DNA from: a virus
IMG/VR virus record: IMGVR_UViG_3300013005_003891
Span: 1 to 64,000 of that record
Strand: one strand, 5' to 3'
DNA: 64,000 bases
A program made the translations under genes and the position numbers. Below, in pieces: positions 24,653-32,871 of the stretch (its first letter is position 1; each line of letters opens with the position of its first letter). The notes beneath the pieces are model-generated. The model was given only the letters and a program-made list of their open reading frames with translations. It made no database searches and was not told where the DNA came from.

Positions 24653-25279
24653 TTAAAAATTAACCCATTTTCCTGTTCCATGATGTGGATATGACATTTT
24701 ATAAGAATAATAAATAACATTCTCAGGCACATCCATTCTTTTACCCCAAGCAATATCAGTAGGTGTGTGAACACTTAAGTTATTATCTTCAACTACAAAT
24801 TGTAATGGTAGATTAAAATTCTGAGAGTATTTGTATGCTTCATGAAACACTCCTGTTTCCATAGTCATATCACCTATAAAACACCAAACTCTACGAGGTG
24901 AATTTTTCCTTTTCAATCCCATAGCTGCTCCTAATGATAATGGAACAATTCCTCCTACAATAGATGAAGCGTAAAAATTAGGACTAACATTATTAGTACC
25001 CATACTTCTACCTTCAGATATCCATGAGAACAATTTCTCAGAATCAACTCCATGAAGTAAAGCATGATAATGGTTTCTCCAAGCTGAGAATACCCAGTCA
25101 TCAGGATGAATATATTGGAACAATTCTATTAATTGTTCTTCATTATTTTTAGATAGATGAACAGGTCCTTTTACCTGTCCTGCTTCGTAAGCGTCTTTTA
25201 CTCTATCTTCAAAAGCAATAAGTTCTTGAGGTGTCATATTGACATCTCTAACTTTAGTGTATTGTGATGGTATTTTCAT
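24653..25279 (-). CDS. TPP enzyme, alpha-type PP domain (2-oxoacid dehydrogenase E1-alpha-like)
   Basis: The TPP/Mg motif appears as FIGDMTMETGVFHEAYKYSQ followed by VVEDNNLSVHTP (GD...NN; the usual GDG reads GDM). Before it, ASSIVGGIVPLSLGAAMGLK is typical of the family. 208 residues, shorter than real E1 alpha. No E2 or E3 genes are present, so it cannot be a dehydrogenase complex. With the beta-type gene it probably transfers a two-carbon unit from pyruvate to a sugar. First gene after a promoter. Confidence 0.75.
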   Translation of the reverse strand: MKIPSQYTKVRDVNMTPQELIAFEDRVKDAYEAGQVKGPVHLSKNNEEQLIELFQYIHPDDWVFSAWRNHYHALLHGVDSEKLFSWISEGRSMGTNNVSPNFYASSIVGGIVPLSLGAAMGLKRKNSPRRVWCFIGDMTMETGVFHEAYKYSQNFNLPLQFVVEDNNLSVHTPTDIAWGKRMDVPENVIYYSYKMSYPHHGTGKWVNF

Positions 25280-25284
25280 ATAAT

Positions 25285-25316
25285 TTAATATAATATTATT
25301 TTTTTAATTTTCCAAG
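25285..25316 (-). promoter_or_regulatory. Promoter within the glycan island
   Basis: Minus strand: CTTG, 20 bases, TATATTAA, no hairpin. It would start the set TPP enzyme, PLP enzyme, epimerases, dehydratase, kinase as one transcript. Confidence 0.65.
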
Positions 25317-25321
25317 ATATT

Positions 25322-26203
25322 TTAAACATTCTTTATAATGTTTACTGTTGTTGATAATGAATCCAATGGTTCATTAATAGTATATTTATGAGTTTTTCCT
25401 ATAGATTGAATTACTTCAGAAGAATGATATGTGTACATATTTGGATCATATCCTTCATCATATATGTGAGAATACTCACTATTAATCATAGTTGCTATAT
25501 CTATTGATACTCTAGATTTACCATTTTCCTTAATTAAAGTTCTATGTAAACAAGCATGATCCATTATACCTAATTTTCCTTTAGTTAATGTTCCTAATAT
25601 ATTAAATTGTTCATATCGAGTATTTCCTTCATCAAAACTTTCCGCTTTATCTAAGTAATTATCATGAACATTAATTGGTTCATTAAATTCAACTGTGTTG
25701 TTATCTATATCTCCTAAAACACCTATTAATAACTGGCAATCTCCTTTATGGCCTATCCAAGCATCAGAATGAAATTTACTAGTGTAATATGGTCTATTTT
25801 TAGTATCAGTACTCTCATTTGAATTTTTATATCTAATATTAGGTAGAACCATTTGTCCTATATGAGAATATAATCCTAAATTAGTTAATATTTTATTAAT
25901 ACTAAATTGTATTTGAGTATATTGATCTTCAATTTCTTTTTTAGGTTTAATAACTCCATTTGGAGTTTTATTAGGTAGATTTAAGATTAAATCATTATTA
26001 TCTTCTAAAAATGTATCACTCCAAATAAATTCCTTATTATAAGCTAAACTTAAAGATTTAAGTATATAGTTTTTAACAGACTCAATTAAGTTATTATAAT
26101 CATTTTCATCAATATCATACAATAATACTAAATCATTTAATGATAGATAATTTTTAGGTAAGTTTTTATAAACTTTTTTTCTAGTTTCAATAATAGTATT
26201 CAT
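25322..26203 (-). CDS. Fe(II)/2-oxoglutarate oxygenase-like protein
   Basis: A facial-triad pattern is visible: FHSDAW (HxD) near 150, then DHACLHRT near 220 and a later SRVSIDIATM with Arg and Ser placed as in 2OG binding. I assign it to the phytanoyl-CoA hydroxylase/2OG oxygenase type with moderate certainty. It could hydroxylate a sugar or an attached group. 293 residues. Confidence 0.6.
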   Translation of the reverse strand: MNTIIETRKKVYKNLPKNYLSLNDLVLLYDIDENDYNNLIESVKNYILKSLSLAYNKEFIWSDTFLEDNNDLILNLPNKTPNGVIKPKKEIEDQYTQIQFSINKILTNLGLYSHIGQMVLPNIRYKNSNESTDTKNRPYYTSKFHSDAWIGHKGDCQLLIGVLGDIDNNTVEFNEPINVHDNYLDKAESFDEGNTRYEQFNILGTLTKGKLGIMDHACLHRTLIKENGKSRVSIDIATMINSEYSHIYDEGYDPNMYTYHSSEVIQSIGKTHKYTINEPLDSLSTTVNIIKNV

Positions 26204-26204
26204 A

Positions 26205-27125
26205 TTATTTTTTAATTTTCCATATTACTGATGGGTATCCTTCTAAGTATAATGAACCTCCAAATAGCCTTTTCTTTAGAATTATTTCAATTTTTCCTTC
26301 ACTTTCTAATTGTTCTAAATAAGATAAATATCCTTTTAAATAATTTCTCTTTTCAGAATACATTACACATAATTGATCAACTAGACTATCTTTATCTAAA
26401 AGTTCTGGGATTGGTTCAAAATTAATACAAATGTCAGGTTTTTTAACTAAAAGAAAATCAATAAAATCCTTATAATTTTCACCTATTTGTTCTAAAGCAT
26501 TACAAGTGAACACAGCACTACTTTCAGGAATGTCTATTTGGTAATCAGGATTAAAGAAATCAAAATTATATCCTTTTATTTTATTATTTATTCCTAACTC
26601 ATTTATATTTTGAATAATATTTTGTGATGAAGTAGCCCAATCTAATCCTATTAGGTTGATATTATTATTAAATTCTCCAAATCGTAATAAATGATAAGCA
26701 GGACCACAACCAAATTCAAATACATTATTATACTTATTTCCTATATATTCATGTAATATAGCATCTACTAATATAACAAGTTGATAATAATCAAAATATT
26801 TAATATTACTTTTTATAAAATCACCTTTCCACCTCATGACATCATACTTTCCAAAATATTTTGGAACTAAACTACTTACATGATTCCCAGCTTTTAATAG
26901 TTCAAGATTCTCATCCCATCCATTTTCCCATTTTTCTAAACGATGTTTACCTGCTTTTTCTAAATTTAGATTAATATGATGAATCATGTCTAGTATAACT
27001 TTATCTCTTTCTTGTTGAGTTAAAGTTTGATATTCAAGATTAAAATCTTCTATAGTTTGTTTACAATAATTGCTGATTGGGAAACCAACAATATTTTCTA
27101 CATCTTGTGTTGTTATTTTTTTCAT
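26205..27125 (-). CDS. SAM-dependent methyltransferase-like protein
   Basis: Class I methyltransferase motif I FEFGCGPAYHLLRFG near 140, followed by LIGLDWATSS (motif II Asp). The C-terminal half has the usual alternating strands and a basic end. Probably a sugar or glycan O- or C-methyltransferase, given the neighbours. 306 residues. Confidence 0.7.
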   Translation of the reverse strand: MKKITTQDVENIVGFPISNYCKQTIEDFNLEYQTLTQQERDKVILDMIHHINLNLEKAGKHRLEKWENGWDENLELLKAGNHVSSLVPKYFGKYDVMRWKGDFIKSNIKYFDYYQLVILVDAILHEYIGNKYNNVFEFGCGPAYHLLRFGEFNNNINLIGLDWATSSQNIIQNINELGINNKIKGYNFDFFNPDYQIDIPESSAVFTCNALEQIGENYKDFIDFLLVKKPDICINFEPIPELLDKDSLVDQLCVMYSEKRNYLKGYLSYLEQLESEGKIEIILKKRLFGGSLYLEGYPSVIWKIKK

Positions 27126-27129
27126 ATTC

Positions 27130-27606
27130 TTATTTATCTCTTTTTGATAGTATTGGATTATTACTTGGCCAGTGAATGTTTATATTTGGATCATTCCATT
27201 TTAAAGTAAATTGACTCTCAACATCCGGATATTCTCCTGGGTAAGACCATTTATAGAAGAATGTAGCTTCTGAGCTTAAAACAAAATGACCATTAGCAAA
27301 TTTAGGTGGGATTAAAACTTGTTTTCTATTCTTAGCTGTTAATACTATCCAATCCCATTTTAAATAATTTTCAGAATTAGGTCTATTATCAACAATAACT
27401 AAATATACTTCTCCTGCTAAACAAGTAATTAATTTCCAAGATTTATTATCACCATGTAATCCTCTTAAAACATTTTGTTTTGATATAGAAACTTTATCAT
27501 GGTTAAAATGTAAATCACTTTCTTCTTGTTTATACAGTGTAAATAATTCACCTCTAAAATCTTCAAATACATCTGGTTGGTATACTTTTACTTCTGGGAA
27601 TATCAT
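27130..27606 (-). CDS. dTDP-4-keto-sugar 3,5-epimerase-like (RmlC family)
   Basis: Cupin of the RmlC type: DFRGELFTLYKQE at 16-28, VLRGLHGDNKSWKLITCLAG near 45-65, IPPKFANGHFVL near 100. These residues normally line the sugar nucleotide site, and the His of RGLHG is the usual base. It epimerises C3/C5 of a 4-keto-6-deoxysugar. 158 residues, slightly short. Confidence 0.8.
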   Translation of the reverse strand: MIFPEVKVYQPDVFEDFRGELFTLYKQEESDLHFNHDKVSISKQNVLRGLHGDNKSWKLITCLAGEVYLVIVDNRPNSENYLKWDWIVLTAKNRKQVLIPPKFANGHFVLSSEATFFYKWSYPGEYPDVESQFTLKWNDPNINIHWPSNNPILSKRDK

Positions 27607-28484
27607 ATGTTATTTATATTAAAAAAATTATCAAAAAATTGGCTTATATTATTTTCAAAAGTATCTTTTTTAGCTAATTCATAATTGTGATTAATATAAG
27701 GCAGCATATCTTTATAAATTTCAGGTGTTAAGTTGTTAATAATATTTAATAATTCATTTTCATTATTAAATCTAATGATACCTCTTTCATCATACCCAAA
27801 CTCAGCTATATTAGGGCAGCCCCAATATAATGGAATAGTTTTAGTTAAAAAATTATCACCTATCTTATTATACCAATTATTGTAGTTTACATTTTCTATA
27901 ACAATATTAAACATAGAATTATTAAACAACACTCTTCTACCATATCCTATAGGATCTACTCCTTGAGGAATATGAGATAAATCTTTAGAATAATCAGTAT
28001 ATCCAGGTCTAGTATTAGTTACTTGATCATAATCATCTAAAACATAATACCATTTTTTAGGGATTTGAATTTTTTCTTTTAATTTATATACTTCTTGTCT
28101 TAATTTATGCCCATCAACTAATTCTTTAGTACCACATAAAAATGAAATATTAAATTCTTTTCCACTAATATTGTTTATAAATTCATCATCTAATGTTTGC
28201 CCATTATAAGTGAAATTAATAGCATTATCACATTGAGTTAATAACATATCATTCCATGTTAATATAGCTGTGTAATAATGACTTAACTTAAGCGTATTAG
28301 TATGATAACCAAAAAATTCATTTGGTTCATGTAAGAATAAAAAATTGTAAGGATTTAATTCTAACTGTTTAATAGACTCAGGTAATTTATCATACCAAAA
28401 TGTGATAGGTTTATTACTGTATCTTTGTTTAATGAATAAAAAATAAGGATCATTTTCTGATCTAAAATTAGAAAGTATTTTCAT
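27603..28484 (-). CDS. GT10-type (alpha-1,3-fucosyltransferase-like) glycosyltransferase
   Basis: The GT10 signature appears as FNIVIENVNYNNWYNKIGDN followed by PLYWGCPNIAEF near 230, matching the F..ENS...Y.TEK...P...G pattern of GDP-fucose-using enzymes, though Y.TEK is altered to W-NKIGD. The donor would be a GDP-deoxyhexose, which fits the GDP-sugar enzymes nearby. 293 residues. Overlaps the RmlC gene by 4 bases. Confidence 0.75.
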   Translation of the reverse strand: MKILSNFRSENDPYFLFIKQRYSNKPITFWYDKLPESIKQLELNPYNFLFLHEPNEFFGYHTNTLKLSHYYTAILTWNDMLLTQCDNAINFTYNGQTLDDEFINNISGKEFNISFLCGTKELVDGHKLRQEVYKLKEKIQIPKKWYYVLDDYDQVTNTRPGYTDYSKDLSHIPQGVDPIGYGRRVLFNNSMFNIVIENVNYNNWYNKIGDNFLTKTIPLYWGCPNIAEFGYDERGIIRFNNENELLNIINNLTPEIYKDMLPYINHNYELAKKDTFENNISQFFDNFFNINNI

Positions 28485-28487
28485 ATT

Positions 28488-29111
28488 TTATTTATTAAAT
28501 GAGACAATAGAATATCTAGAATTTAAAGCAAATGACTCAACAGAACTGACAAAGTGAGGTGATCTAAATACTTTATTATTTAGTAATACTACTCTATTGA
28601 ATTTAGGAAAAATGGATTCACATAATTCTAAATCATCATGTGATACTATATTTAATATTCCTCCCCAATCCCATCTCCATTCTTTATTAACATAATAAAT
28701 TAAATTAATAGTCCCAGCGTAATCATCAATATGTGTTCTATAATGATTATCTTTATCTAATTTATAACATCTAACATCAAATTCATCCACATGAAATGGG
28801 GATACAGATTTTAATAACGGTACTAATATGTTATTAAATGTATTTGTGATTAAACTAGAGTTCTCTAAATTAGATGACCTATTAAATTTAGCTGAGTAAG
28901 ATTCTGTCTCTTGAGGAAGGTATGGGTTAGGTGATTTAAAAACATGACTGTAATGTTTTTCTCTTACTTGATTAAATAAATCCCATTCAGTTTCTTCATT
29001 ATAAGCATCATAAATTTTTTCTGCTAAATCTAAAGATAAGACATTATCTATAACTGTAAATCCTTTAGTATTAAGATTTTTAATGTTTTCGGATGTATAA
29101 AGCGTTTCCAT
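28488..29111 (-). CDS. 2OG-Fe(II) oxygenase (prolyl 4-hydroxylase-like)
   Basis: Metal and cosubstrate motifs: YRTHIDDYAGTINLIYYVNK near 118-137 (H-x-D), GGIL, and VFRSPHFVSSV near 180 with the second His, then RYSIVSF. Typical of P4H-type enzymes that hydroxylate peptides or small molecules. 207 residues. In this setting it may modify a glycan or a virion protein side chain. Confidence 0.75.
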   Translation of the reverse strand: METLYTSENIKNLNTKGFTVIDNVLSLDLAEKIYDAYNEETEWDLFNQVREKHYSHVFKSPNPYLPQETESYSAKFNRSSNLENSSLITNTFNNILVPLLKSVSPFHVDEFDVRCYKLDKDNHYRTHIDDYAGTINLIYYVNKEWRWDWGGILNIVSHDDLELCESIFPKFNRVVLLNNKVFRSPHFVSSVESFALNSRYSIVSFNK

Positions 29112-29715
29112 AGTTATTTAATGTGTTTAAGTATTTTCTTTCAAAATTGTATTGATTTAAATATAAGTCTAAATCTTCTAAAATACAACATTCTTTATAT
29201 ATTTCTTTCTCATTTACTTCAGTGTAGATAATATCAAACTCATTAATTATATCTTTTAATCCTTTTAAAGCTAATATTTCAGCTCCTTGTAGATCTAAAA
29301 CTAATGTGTTAAATTTACCATGTAATGAATTTTCATTAAAAATAGTTTCTAATGTTTTAGTTTTTAATTTTAATACATCGGTAACAATAACATTAGGATG
29401 TAAATCTTTATGTTCACCTAATTCTAAAATTGATGAACTTAAAGTATTATTTGTTATTTTAAACTCAACTTCTACTCCATCTTTATCACCTATCACCTCA
29501 TTTATAATGTTTAGATTAGGTATATTATCTAAATTTTGTTTAACTAAATATTCTATAGCTTCAATCCAATATATACTATTAGAGTCTGTGTATTTTAAAT
29601 ATACATCTAATTCTTCACATTTATGAGCTCCAACATGTAATATTCCTTTTACATTTAATTTAAAGAAATTTATTAAATTGTCAATAATTTCTCCTGAGTA
29701 TTTTTCTTTTATCAT
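29080..29715 (-). CDS. FkbM-family methyltransferase
   Basis: FkbM signature: GILHVGAHKCEELDVYLKY near 25 and LVLDLQGAEILALKG near 145. FkbM enzymes O-methylate sugars or alcohols. Overlaps the oxygenase gene by 32 bases. 211 residues, normal size. Confidence 0.8.
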   Translation of the reverse strand: MIKEKYSGEIIDNLINFFKLNVKGILHVGAHKCEELDVYLKYTDSNSIYWIEAIEYLVKQNLDNIPNLNIINEVIGDKDGVEVEFKITNNTLSSSILELGEHKDLHPNVIVTDVLKLKTKTLETIFNENSLHGKFNTLVLDLQGAEILALKGLKDIINEFDIIYTEVNEKEIYKECCILEDLDLYLNQYNFERKYLNTLNNYGNALYIRKH

Positions 29716-30632
29716 ATAATATTTTTTTCTTTTATCATTTGAACTCCTTTATTTAAGTATTCCATCATTCTAGCTTCAAATTTTTCTCTTTGTTCTTTAG
29801 CTCCTACTTTTATTTTTAAAAATTCTTTATATGAACTAGTAATGTCTCTATCTTTCCAATCACCAACAGAATATTCAAAAATAGTTTGTCCTCTTAAAAC
29901 ATACTGTTGAAAATCAACTCCAAGAACTTTAATATGCTCTGAAAGTAAATTAGAGTACCAATCCCAAGGTCCATAACCTATCCAATCATCATGTACTGGG
30001 CATAAGTCTTCATAGAATGCTTTGTTATAGATGTCAAACCAAATAGCCCATTTACTCCTCGCTGTAGGCTCTAAAAACATATCACTACTTGCTGATTTTA
30101 GATTATACCTAATGTCAAATATATCTACATCATTCCATTTTTCATAAGGAACATTCATATATTCTTTGTTAGTGATCTCATCCCAAGTATTGTCCCACAT
30201 TTTATGTATCTCAGGAGTTATAACAAAATATTTATTTTGTGCTAATCTAGCTGATTCTATTAATGAAAAAAGTAAATGTTCACTAAAGTATATATCAGGA
30301 CATACTGGTATGTAGTAATCAAATTCTTCTCCGTATGCTATCTTTTGCATGTCTAGTAGACCATAATTTTCTTCACCATCATATATGATTGAATTATGTT
30401 TATAGTCTTTAAGAAGAACAGCTAAATCATTATACTTTTTAATAAAAAATTCTTTAGGTAATTCACTGTTATCCCAATCTGTTATATAACTAGAAAGATT
30501 TAAATGTGTATCAATAGTAACTTCAACATCGTCTTTTAAGTAATACTTTGATTTTTTAAATTGAGTATATGATAATAAAGCATAATCTATTTGCCATGGC
30601 ATTATTAAATAAAATACTTTAACTCGAATCAT
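29712..30632 (-). CDS. Glycosyltransferase-like protein
   Basis: 306 residues. A DYYIPVCPDIYFSEHLLF stretch near 105 has the look of the acidic metal-binding strand of GT-A enzymes, and HDDWIGYGPWDWYSNLL near 220 resembles an acceptor-binding loop. No exact family is recognised. Lies between an FkbM and a sugar-reductase-like gene, which supports glycan work. Confidence 0.5.
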   Translation of the reverse strand: MIRVKVFYLIMPWQIDYALLSYTQFKKSKYYLKDDVEVTIDTHLNLSSYITDWDNSELPKEFFIKKYNDLAVLLKDYKHNSIIYDGEENYGLLDMQKIAYGEEFDYYIPVCPDIYFSEHLLFSLIESARLAQNKYFVITPEIHKMWDNTWDEITNKEYMNVPYEKWNDVDIFDIRYNLKSASSDMFLEPTARSKWAIWFDIYNKAFYEDLCPVHDDWIGYGPWDWYSNLLSEHIKVLGVDFQQYVLRGQTIFEYSVGDWKDRDITSSYKEFLKIKVGAKEQREKFEARMMEYLNKGVQMIKEKNII

Positions 30633-31132
30633 AATTTACCTTGTTTTATTTCTTCAACAATTTGAGCTATAGTCAATTTTCTACCTAATATGTTCATTTC
30701 ATTTCTTACACCAGGTTGAATTAAATTCACCCAATATAAAAATTCTTCTAAACTTAAAACATACCTTGTAGTATCTTGAATTACAGGTTCTATTCCTTCA
30801 CTTAATTGTTTTTTAAAATAATTTAAAATAGTATGAGGTGTTTTAACCCACTCACATACTTCTATCCTAGCAATAGTATAACTTTTAAAAGTATTTCGAA
30901 TATACTCCTCAACTTCACGTTTATGTTGAGTGTATCTATCATGTTTATAATATATTCCTAAATTTGAAAAATATACTATATGTTGATCAGTTGGGACAGT
31001 TTTAAGTAAATTAAATTCACGAGTATATTCATTTTCATCTAAACATGAACTATTACTAACTCCTGAGGCAAAAAATACAATATCTTCTTTATCTGTAAGA
31101 ACTTTGGCTACACTTCCATTTCCTATTATCAT
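30629..31132 (-). CDS. Short NAD-dependent sugar epimerase/reductase-like protein
   Basis: Begins MIIGNGSVAKVLTDKEDIVF and has FASGVSNSSC and YFSNLGIYYKHDRYTQHKRE, the latter carrying Ser and Tyr-x-x-x-Lys as in SDR sugar reductases. At 167 residues it is a shortened member. Probable substrate: a keto-sugar nucleotide or a lipid-linked precursor. Confidence 0.55.
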   Translation of the reverse strand: MIIGNGSVAKVLTDKEDIVFFASGVSNSSCLDENEYTREFNLLKTVPTDQHIVYFSNLGIYYKHDRYTQHKREVEEYIRNTFKSYTIARIEVCEWVKTPHTILNYFKKQLSEGIEPVIQDTTRYVLSLEEFLYWVNLIQPGVRNEMNILGRKLTIAQIVEEIKQGKL

Positions 31133-31359
31133 AACTTTTCAGTAAAAATTTCAATACATAAAACATTTTCATCATTTATCATAACCATACTTCCATCAAT
31201 ACATTTAAACTTAGTAAATTGACCTTGTTTTATAGATGATGTTAATATACCATGGTATGTTCTTTTAATTCCACCTACAAAATGTATAATCTGAGTTACT
31301 ACTTCTCCTTGAGTATTAACTGTAGATTTCATATTTGGATAGTCTACTTTGTTTTCCAT
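31129..31359 (-). CDS. Hypothetical protein (76 aa)
   Basis: I start at ATG 31359 (MENKVDYPNMKSTVN). Probably all-beta (IKQGQFTKFKCIDGSMVMI), a small barrel by look. Overlaps the gene above by 16 bases. Function unknown. Confidence 0.55.
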   Translation of the reverse strand: MENKVDYPNMKSTVNTQGEVVTQIIHFVGGIKRTYHGILTSSIKQGQFTKFKCIDGSMVMINDENVLCIEIFTEKL

Positions 31360-31754
31360 GATATTTCCCAATCTTTAAAATCAGCTGCTAAGCAATCAAT
31401 TTTATAGTCTTTACGACCACCCATTACTTCTTGAATTTGATTTTTAGATGTATTACGAATACCATTTAACCCATGAGTTAAAGCTAATGCATTTGGTCCT
31501 GATTTCCCACTTCTAACATTTGATTCATTATGCCAGATATGAAGATTCATTTGTGATAAAACTACAATAGCACGAATTGTCTCAGCGGTGATTGGCTCTT
31601 TACATTCATCTAAATGTAATTGAATATCATGTACTATATCAGCTATTTCAGCGGCATATTCTGCTTTATGATCTGTAATGAATACTTCTTTTAACTGTGT
31701 AATTGATAGACGATCAATCAATTCACTTAATGTTGGTAAATACTTTCTTTCCAT
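31344..31754 (-). CDS. Hypothetical conserved-type protein (136 aa)
   Basis: Helical, with ADIVHDIQLHLDE and QMNLHIWHNE-type segments. I cannot place it in a family with confidence, though similar helical proteins occur beside glycosyltransferases in phages. Ends with TAG. Confidence 0.55.
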   Translation of the reverse strand: MERKYLPTLSELIDRLSITQLKEVFITDHKAEYAAEIADIVHDIQLHLDECKEPITAETIRAIVVLSQMNLHIWHNESNVRSGKSGPNALALTHGLNGIRNTSKNQIQEVMGGRKDYKIDCLAADFKDWEISWKTK

Positions 31755-31760
31755 TTTTAT

Positions 31761-32396
31761 TTATTTTAATTGTCCTAAATCTATTTTAGCGTAACGTTCA
31801 TTTTGTTTTTCTTGTCGATCAATAGTCTTATTATGAATTATGCTCCATTCTTCTTGAAGTGGTAACTCAATATAAGTTTTATATCCTTCAACCATACCAT
31901 GTACTTGATGTCCAGTCCATTTAATAGACGGATCATTTTTGTAGATACGTTTTTGACAATCAGGCCAATTTACCCATCCTTGTTCATTTACAATCCATCC
32001 CCATTTTTGTATATGTTCAGGTGTTAAACCTGGAACTAAATTTTTACGAGGTGAGATAAGTAAGTCAACTGGGTTAAGTTCTAAGACTGTTTTTAGATTT
32101 TGAACTAAGAATTCTTCTGGTATCTCGTCAGCATCAATTTGAAAAATATAGTCTCCAGAACATTTACTGTTCATAAAGTTTTTATTTTCTAAAAAGTTTT
32201 GCTGGAAATTAAATGGGTGTGAGTGTATATCATTTTTATATTGATCTAATACATTTAGTACTTCATCAGTAACTCTGTTTTGATCATAAACAACAACTAT
32301 CTCATCCTCAGAATCTATTCTATCTTTTAAATATGTAATGAGATTTAATAATTCTTCATGCTCATTACAAACTGTTAAACCATAACTAATTTTCAT
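31761..32396 (-). CDS. GT2-family glycosyltransferase
   Basis: MKISYGLTVCNEHEELLNLI at the N-terminus and the metal-binding DAD in FQIDADEIPEEF near 95 are typical of GT-A family 2 enzymes. Later WPDCQKRIYK and HGMVEGYKTY fit the acceptor side. 211 residues, compact. First gene after a promoter. Confidence 0.8.
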   Translation of the reverse strand: MKISYGLTVCNEHEELLNLITYLKDRIDSEDEIVVVYDQNRVTDEVLNVLDQYKNDIHSHPFNFQQNFLENKNFMNSKCSGDYIFQIDADEIPEEFLVQNLKTVLELNPVDLLISPRKNLVPGLTPEHIQKWGWIVNEQGWVNWPDCQKRIYKNDPSIKWTGHQVHGMVEGYKTYIELPLQEEWSIIHNKTIDRQEKQNERYAKIDLGQLK

Positions 32397-32401
32397 ATAA
32401 C

Positions 32402-32433
32402 CTAATATAATATTATTTTGTTAATAAGCCAAT
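32402..32433 (-). promoter_or_regulatory. Probable promoter (ATTG -33 box)
   Basis: Minus strand: ATTG, 20 bases, TATATTAG, no hairpin. Lies inside the end of the 152-aa gene and drives the GT2 gene at 32396. Confidence 0.6.
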
Positions 32434-32871
32434 ATAATCTAAAGCTTCTATAAAATCTCTTTCATTAAAATGTTGGAGTGTTTCCATGTCCATTCTATAT
32501 TCATAAAACTTACCTGGTTGTTTTGGAATTGGGAATTTATGTTTTTCTTCTTCAATTACTGGGACTGCTTTTACAGCTGCCCACATCCAATTATCTGGTT
32601 CTGATCCGTTAGCAAACACCATACCTTGTTTAGGTTCATTAATTGTTTGTGGCAACCATGTTAATTTAGTCTCAGGATCAATCCAAGCTAATGCTTTATA
32701 TAACTCAGGAAGTACTTCAAACTGTTCAATGTAAAATTCACTTCCCTCAGTCATAAGTGAGTTAGTCCAGAACCCACATGATAATGACATCCAATTTGTT
32801 ATTTCAGGTGTGACCTGTGTTTCATAACACAAGTCACCTCCTGATTTAGGACAATTAATAATTTTATCCAT
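32413..32871 (-). CDS. Conserved-type phage protein (152 aa)
   Basis: Start ATG 32871 forms ATGGATAA with the stop of the upstream gene, a coupling junction, so I prefer it to the longer start at 32904. Features CPKSGGDLCYETQ, Trp-rich segments and ELYKALAWID. I recall similar unnamed proteins in T4-related phages. Function unknown. Confidence 0.6.
   Translation of the reverse strand: MDKIINCPKSGGDLCYETQVTPEITNWMSLSCGFWTNSLMTEGSEFYIEQFEVLPELYKALAWIDPETKLTWLPQTINEPKQGMVFANGSEPDNWMWAAVKAVPVIEEEKHKFPIPKQPGKFYEYRMDMETLQHFNERDFIEALDYIGLLTK

Noticed and set aside
24111-25279. Pyruvate dehydrogenase complex genes
   Set aside because: No E2 or E3, both subunits shortened, and they are embedded between sugar-nucleotide genes.
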